Assembly (NCBI GenBank): GCA_003563465.1
Contig: PWVH01000158.1
Span: 1 to 19,772, forward strand
DNA: 19,772 nt
Reading direction: 5' to 3'
Source of the DNA: Coriobacteriaceae bacterium
Lineage (GTDB): Bacteria; Actinomycetota; Coriobacteriia; Anaerosomatales; SLCP01
Part shown: positions 16,201 through 19,772 of the stretch, in pieces
How positions within the stretch are numbered: the stretch's first letter is position 1
How the letters are laid out: every line of letters starts with the position of its first letter
Program-made: the position numbers and the translations under genes
The notes under the pieces: generated by a model
The model's database searches: none
Seen by the model: only the letters and a program-made list of their open reading frames with translations
Told to the model about the DNA's origin: nothing

Positions 16201-19089
16201 GTCGAGAACGGGCTGCCTCTTTCGGGACTGTGGCCCTTGGGCATCTCCGGCGATCTGCCCATCCTGCTCGTACGTATCGGCGAGCCAGAACAGGCCCCGC
16301 TGGTGCGTCAAGCGCTTCTGGCGCACCAATACTGGCGTCACAAGGGACTCATCGCGGACTTTGTCGTGCTCAACACCAGGCCGACGGCCTACTCAGACGA
16401 GCTCGACGACCGCCTGAAGGTGCTGGTACGTACGGGACACGCGTTGCAGCTGGTGGACAAACCCGGCGGCGTGTTCTTGAGACGCGCGGACCAGATGCAC
16501 CCCGACGTACTCAACCTGCTCGAGAGCGTTGCTCGTGCGGTCCTCGACGGTGACGCCGGCTCCATCGAGCTGCAGTTGAATCGGCGCGGCGAGCGGCCCG
16601 ACGACCCGCCCCCTTTGAGCCCCCCGAATCCTCCGCGTGACTGGGAAGCAATGCCGTTTTCGCGTCCGGTGCTCGAGCACGACAACGGCCTTGGCGGATT
16701 CGACCCGGCAAGCGACGAGTACGTCGTTGTGCTCGAGAACGGGACGACCACGCCCGCGCCGTGGGTCAACGTGATCGCCTCACCGGAGTTCGGTTGCACG
16801 GTATCTGAGGCTGGAATAGGGTGTACCTGGGCGCTCAACAGCCATGAGAATCGAATCACCACCTGGAACAACGATCCTGTTTCTGATGGGTCGGGTGAGG
16901 TCGTCTACATCCGTGACGAGGAGACCGGCCAGTTCTGGAGCCCGACCCCGCTGCCTTGTGACTCGATGGAGCCCTTCGTCGTTCGTCATGGGTTCGGTTA
17001 CACCCGTTTCGAGCACGTTTCTCACGGCATAGCGCACGACCTGACGTGGTTCGTGCCCGCCGAGGATCCCGTTCGCGTGTTACGCATACGCCTGAGCAAC
17101 TTGTCTGCTCGGGAGCGCCGCCTCACTGTCACGCAGTTCATCGAATGGGTTCTCGGTTCCTCCCGCAGCAAGGCACAGCACCTGGTGGTCACCTGGTTCG
17201 ACACCGAGCACGAGATACTCACAGCACACAATCATTTCAACCCCGACTTCCCCGGCCGTCCGGCATTCCTCGCTTGCGACCTGCCACTTCACTCGTGGAC
17301 TGCCAGCCGCACGGAGTTCCTCGGCCGCAACGGGCGACCGAGCGATCCCGCCGCCATGGGGCGCGAGCGCCTCGATTCTCGCTCGGGACGCTTTCACGAC
17401 AACTGTGGCGCGCTCATGACTTCGATTTCGCTCGCGCCAGGCGAGAGCTCCGAGGCGGTCTTCCTCCTCGGCCAGGCCGACCGTCTCGAGGATGTCCGCG
17501 AGATCGTCAGCCGCTACCGTCGACACGGCCAGGTCGAGCTGGAACTCTCCGATGTCCGCAATCGATGGTCGGAGATGCTCGGCGTGATGAGAGTCGGCAC
17601 TCCCGACCCTGCACTCGACCTGATGATCAACGGGCGTCTGCTCTATCAGACGACGGCGTGCCGCCTTTGGGGCCGAACAGCGACATATCAGTCCTCGGGA
17701 GCTGTCGGCTTCCGCGATCAGCTACAAGACACGCTCTCTCTCATCTTGATCGAGCCGGCGCTAGTGCGCGCCCAAATCGTGGAAGCCTCTCGCCACCAGT
17801 TCGAGCAGGGTGACGTGATGCACTGGTGGCAGCCGATTTCTGGTCGCGGCGTGCGCACGCGCATCTCGGACGATCGGCACTGGCTTCCTTATGTGACCGC
17901 AGAATACGTGACCGCCACTGGAGACACGGGTGTCCTCGACCTGCTTACGCCTTTCGTCGACGCCCCGGAGCTCGAGCCGGGAGCTGAAGACGCCTACGTA
18001 CAGCCAGCTGTGACCGAGAGGACAGCTTCGGTGTACGAGCATTGCGTGGCCGCGCTCGAGTCCGGCCTGGAGGTCGGGCCGCACGGTCTCCCGTTGATAG
18101 GCGGAGGGGATTGGAACGACGGCATGAATAGAGTCGGTCACGAGGGCCGTGGCGAGAGCGTGTGGCTCGCATGGTTCCTCGACGTCGTCTTGCGAGCATT
18201 CGCTCCCCTGTGCGAACTCAGGGGCGAGCCTGAGCGAGCGGAGCGCTACCGTGCGCACGCCGCAAGTCTGGTAGCCGCCGCCGAGGAGGCCGGCTGGGAC
18301 GGGGACTGGTACCGCCGCGCGTACTTCGACGACGGCACGCCGCTCGGTACGAAGGACGCTGAGGAGTGCCGCATCGATGCGATCGCCCAAGCTTGGGCGG
18401 TCATCTCAGGTCAAGGCGACCCCGCTCGTGCCGGGCGAGCGCTCGAAGCCGTAGAGGACAAGCTCGTCCGCCGTGAGGACCGGCTCCTCGCACTGCTGTC
18501 TCCGCCCTTCGACCGCATGCCTCAGGATCCCGGCTACATCAAAGGTTACGTCCCCGGAGTAAGAGAGAATGGCGGTCAGTATACCCATGCTGCAGTATGG
18601 GTGGCGCTCGCCCATCTCTTGCGGGGAGACGGAGACGAGGGCCTGTCTCTGATCGACCTGATAAACCCAATCAACCATGCGCTCTCCGCCGAAGGCGTCC
18701 TGCGCTACAGGGTCGAGCCATACGTCATCGCCGCCGACGTCTATGCTGTGGGACCGCATGTAGGCCGCGGTGGCTGGACATGGTACACGGGCTCGGCCTC
18801 ATGGTTCTATAGAGTGATCGTCGAAAACCTCCTCGGCCTGAGGCTCAAAGCGGTAAACGGCCAGCGCCATCTGCTAATCGATCCTTGCATCCCCAAGTCG
18901 TGGCCCGGTTTCGAGGCGGTCTATCGCGATGCCGGCACCGTCTACCGCATCTCCGTGAAGAACCCGCGAGGCGTAAACCGCGGTGTCGCGAGAGTCGTGC
19001 TCGACGGCGATGAAGTGACTGGCCCGTTGGTGCCGCTTCTACGAGACGATCGTGAGCACGATGTGTCTGTGACGCTCCTCGGCGGGTGA
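10270..19089 (+). CDS. ndvB: Cyclic beta-1,2-glucan synthase (NdvB/ChvB type), GT84 + GH94
   Basis: This giant 2939-aa membrane enzyme makes cyclic beta-1,2-glucan from UDP-glucose; rhizobial NdvB/ChvB are about 2830 aa. The start is TTG 10270, with GAGGGAG (10254-10260) 9 nt upstream. Layout: N-terminal region typical of the family (about 80-190, with LPRLTEGELAGFPRIYEA and LTIGEVWAIPIVLRI); membrane helices about 412-460; GT84 glycosyltransferase domain with D631-A-D633 and RLHRW at 776-780; membrane helices about 823-870 and 949-988; a glucoamylase-like domain from about 1015 to 1600 (EGNHLVPDNFQE, SWSASMFEYLMP, FMAHHQGMTL), the kind assigned to cyclisation by transglycosylation (GH189); two beta-sandwich regions near 1665 and 2150; and a C-terminal GH94 domain with GGGDWNDGMNRVG (D2614, D2617) and YTGSASWFY, which trims chains by phosphorolysis. 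All modules look intact. No exporter gene (NdvA-like) is beside it. Product size and role (osmotic or surface glycan) are inferred. Confidence 0.92.
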   Translation: MAEESTSVPTAAETSVLDAPLRGALLSAGRVASIGRHLAATHSWTTEEPPATTPLITLTEQIAASLASDNAILSAAVLKSHPVSPAAEWLLDNYYLIEGQVRAVRRDLPARYGLELPRLTEGELAGFPRIYEAVTTLVTYTDARLDEEYLSRFLDGLQDVSPLTIGEVWAIPIVLRIVLTENLRRLSARVVIAYRTARAADEWAERLLLAAQDRPDDIPAFIEELERVAGEASPAFYVRLSQRLQGQEAGAEAIHVFLSRKLAAARHDLDLLAHGLQQEQATDQVSIANSITSIRLLDAYDWNGFFERTSFVELILQEDPAGVYSRMDFASRDRYRHALEGLARRCPHSEIEVAEATMSWALEGLSADPAATVEGHVGYYLISEGRYTLENSLRYTPRRRELFHRGALSHSGAFYWGTLALLTAVLVVALALYALGLGASVLVTALLTFIALIPSSDVALTVTNRLAARAFPPRMLPKLDCHEPLAEAHRTLVVVPALLSSVAAVRSVLDNLEVAYLANRDDNLGYAILGDLKSAPSREVEGDSEIIEAAARGISELNDRYQVEHGRQPFFLFAREREYNEAEDTWMGWERKRGALVELNLVLRHSLDTSFAHQIGDETFITGVTFVLTIDADTQLPRDTACKLVSTIAHPLNRARWTPGESRVRTGYGLIQPRVSMSLPASARSFFAWLHSGTTGIDPYSGAVSDTYQDVFGEGSFTGKGIYEVSVFNGVLEGAIPENTLLSHDLLEGCYLRVGLASDVEVLDDYPATYRAHAARLHRWVRGDWQTLPWLGFRVPHETGRVPNPLSMLHRWKIIDNLRRSLSGPALLALLTLGWAFLPEPAWAWPLLVLLIALFPLYFSAIDGLFSRTPGVSFVRTAASVWRDFCRDSARMLLYLAVLPHHAFLMLDAALRALWRMVFSRRGLLEWETAADVERKTRHDAKGYLRRLGPAAALGLIFLTPATLTSLARIAVGVPLALLFAVGPLAAWRTSRARPTERPRLDSSLASKSRRVARATWRYFETFVGSEGNHLVPDNFQESPGGAIAYRTSPTNIGLQLLSGLTAYDLGYLTLAGLIERTSDTLAAMAGLRRFRGHFYNWYDTRTLEPLPPRYISTVDSGNLAGHLLVLRMGLLEASEAPLLGEQLADGLADTAVLALEDLAEEKERLGPDMTVAELRERLDEIRRDAALQETPRSLGGWHALLMRWMALAEAADEAAGPLETLAALEGDTELTHDNDPADFVRASVASVTTLVREALAALDRLTSWGPLAETVPSAILDDPRSESIEPLLKCVPSLVGLAEGLDLALETLEDLESRPPGETDEARKEAALWAGSVAGGVRDARPACVQLLARLRLDADIAREMWEHTDFSMLFDEQRLLFAIGFNTAEGHLDPSYYDMLASECRLASFLAIAKGDVPQEHWFRLGRQITSADGSQALLSWSASMFEYLMPLLVMRSWPMTLLDETYQAVVNRQIEYGRERGVPWGVSESAFNVKDAELVYQYQAFGVPGLGLKRGLSDDIVIAPYATALALPVAPSEAIANFRSLAEIGARGRYGYYDAIDFTPGRVPAGERRAVVKAFMAHHQGMTLIALGNALTEDRMRERFHRDPMVASTELLLQERVPRAIALTTPHVEEVKHVRSVDELPVPATRSYPVADTPVPATHFLSNGRYSVMVTNSGGGYSRWKGLSVTRYREDVTRDTWGHFFYIRDSATGSVWSAANNPSAKRPDEYRVTFSADKAEYRRRDGDLETHTEVAVSPEDDVEIRRLTIANRGTTARVLEVTGYFEIALAEQAADQAHKAFSNLFVETEALPELDALLFTRRPRSSAEKRSWGLYVLGCEAATDHGCSFETDRTRFLGRLNGADEPASVHDGGPLSGTTGAVLDPACAIRQAVSLEPGESVRLVFVAGVAETRDQAMLLAERYHDPRSAQRAIDLSWTAAQIELRDLGIGAEEAVVLQRLASRLLLTDPYSMLKVQTPVENGLPLSGLWPLGISGDLPILLVRIGEPEQAPLVRQALLAHQYWRHKGLIADFVVLNTRPTAYSDELDDRLKVLVRTGHALQLVDKPGGVFLRRADQMHPDVLNLLESVARAVLDGDAGSIELQLNRRGERPDDPPPLSPPNPPRDWEAMPFSRPVLEHDNGLGGFDPASDEYVVVLENGTTTPAPWVNVIASPEFGCTVSEAGIGCTWALNSHENRITTWNNDPVSDGSGEVVYIRDEETGQFWSPTPLPCDSMEPFVVRHGFGYTRFEHVSHGIAHDLTWFVPAEDPVRVLRIRLSNLSARERRLTVTQFIEWVLGSSRSKAQHLVVTWFDTEHEILTAHNHFNPDFPGRPAFLACDLPLHSWTASRTEFLGRNGRPSDPAAMGRERLDSRSGRFHDNCGALMTSISLAPGESSEAVFLLGQADRLEDVREIVSRYRRHGQVELELSDVRNRWSEMLGVMRVGTPDPALDLMINGRLLYQTTACRLWGRTATYQSSGAVGFRDQLQDTLSLILIEPALVRAQIVEASRHQFEQGDVMHWWQPISGRGVRTRISDDRHWLPYVTAEYVTATGDTGVLDLLTPFVDAPELEPGAEDAYVQPAVTERTASVYEHCVAALESGLEVGPHGLPLIGGGDWNDGMNRVGHEGRGESVWLAWFLDVVLRAFAPLCELRGEPERAERYRAHAASLVAAAEEAGWDGDWYRRAYFDDGTPLGTKDAEECRIDAIAQAWAVISGQGDPARAGRALEAVEDKLVRREDRLLALLSPPFDRMPQDPGYIKGYVPGVRENGGQYTHAAVWVALAHLLRGDGDEGLSLIDLINPINHALSAEGVLRYRVEPYVIAADVYAVGPHVGRGGWTWYTGSASWFYRVIVENLLGLRLKAVNGQRHLLIDPCIPKSWPGFEAVYRDAGTVYRISVKNPRGVNRGVARVVLDGDEVTGPLVPLLRDDREHDVSVTLLGG

Positions 19090-19109
19090 GGCTGGCCAGA
19101 GGGCTAGCC
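19090..19109. terminator. Hairpin between convergent genes
   Basis: GGCTGGCC (19090-19097), loop AGAG and GGCTAGCC (19102-19109) make an 8-bp stem with one G-U pair, starting right after the synthase stop. It lies between two converging genes and could serve both strands, but there is no T-run on either side. Confidence 0.45.
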
Positions 19110-19149
19110 GCCGCGCTCCCGCGCCTCCGCGCCGCCGCGAACCGGGAAT

Positions 19150-19772
19150 CTATCGGCCCTCCATCCACCTTTTGTGAAAGAAGCGCATGACGCGCAGTTC
19201 GCCGAGCCAGCGTCGCGCCCTGAGGAGCGGACGAGCGTACGCTGCTACGGGATAGCGCAGCCTGTCCGAAGGGTCCAGTATCGCCGATCGAATCTCTTCG
19301 GCAGCCTGTTCGGGCGAGGTGCGGTTCGAGATCTTACTCTCGAAACGGGCCATCGCCGCCATGGCGAGGCCGTACGGACCTGCACCGCTGTACGGCGAGT
19401 CCCCTTTCCCGCGAACCGCCTTGTCCCAGATGGCCGTCTCCACGAACCCGGGCTCGACCGCTTTGACTCGTATGTTCGAGAGCTGCAACTCGTGCCAAAG
19501 CCCCTCGGAGTAGCCTTCGAGCGCATGCTTGCTCGCGTTATAGGTGGTGAAGAAGGGGAAGACCATGCGTCCGCCGAGTGAGGTCACGTTCACGACCGTG
19601 CCGCCGCCCGCTTCGCGCATCGCGGGTGCCAGGGCACGAACGAGTTCGATGGGCTCGAACACGTTCACCCGAAAGATCTCTTCGGCGGCCTCAGGTTCCT
19701 CGTCTTCGACCGGGCCGAAGCTCAGCGTCCCAGCGTTGTTGACGATCACTTCGGGGGTGCCGTGAGCCGCCA
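19150..19772 (-). CDS. Short-chain dehydrogenase/reductase (SDR), N-terminus cut off
   Basis: The last 207 residues of a classical SDR are seen. The frame stays open through the right edge, so the N-terminal glycine-rich NAD(P)-binding motif is outside the window. Visible family motifs are NNAG (fourth strand of the Rossmann fold), the catalytic serine in VVNVTSLGG, the catalytic YNASK (Tyr and Lys) and PGFVET after the active site. An internal GTG at 19749 is not the true start. The C-terminus is basic and aromatic (RVMRFFHKRWMEGR), which may lie on a membrane. The substrate cannot be told from sequence. It converges on the glucan synthase gene with a 60-bp gap. Confidence 0.9.
   Translation of the reverse strand, partial: AAHGTPEVIVNNAGTLSFGPVEDEEPEAAEEIFRVNVFEPIELVRALAPAMREAGGGTVVNVTSLGGRMVFPFFTTYNASKHALEGYSEGLWHELQLSNIRVKAVEPGFVETAIWDKAVRGKGDSPYSGAGPYGLAMAAMARFESKISNRTSPEQAAEEIRSAILDPSDRLRYPVAAYARPLLRARRWLGELRVMRFFHKRWMEGR

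Overview
The window comes from a high-GC bacterium (roughly 60% G+C by eye) with many GTG starts, one probable TTG start and Shine-Dalgarno-led genes. A possible GlnR-type operator upstream of amtB-glnK hints at an actinobacterial lineage, perhaps an anaerobic one. That placement is an inference; nothing in the window fixes the taxonomy.

Left part (minus strand, about 7404 down to 194): nine tightly overlapping genes encode an Mrp/Mbh-type cation/proton antiporter module. In transcription order they are mrpE, mrpF, mrpG, a small MbhD/DUF4040-like gene (a piece of the MrpA C-terminus), a fused MbhE-like/MrpB gene, mrpC, mrpD, and two more MrpD/NuoL-NuoN-like antiporter subunits. No full-length MrpA is present; its C-terminal pieces are separate or fused, as in the archaeal Mbh/Mbx/Mbs layout. 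The last antiporter subunit lacks the conserved TM5 glutamate. A further gene appears to begin at 77 and run off the left edge. A stand-alone Na+/H+ antiporter and the membrane arm of a larger redox complex are both possible.

Middle (7513-9573): a tRNA-Ala(TGC) on the minus strand lies upstream of the mrp operon. Diverging from it is amtB-glnK, an ammonium channel and its PII regulator. The intergenic region carries three CGAAAC hexamers exactly 22 bp apart, a spacing that fits a GlnR operator. A roughly 700-bp stretch without a convincing gene (9574-10269) follows and is rich in short perfect hairpins.

Right part: one giant gene (10270-19089, 2939 aa) encodes a cyclic beta-1,2-glucan synthase of the NdvB/ChvB type. 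It has membrane helices, a GT84 glycosyltransferase domain, a glucoamylase-like transglycosylase domain and a C-terminal GH94 phosphorylase domain. Its product could serve as an osmoprotectant or surface glycan. A short-chain dehydrogenase/reductase gene, cut by the right edge, converges on it.

The blocks are linked loosely at most: ion homeostasis, nitrogen uptake and glucan synthesis. No phage, IS element or CRISPR array was seen.
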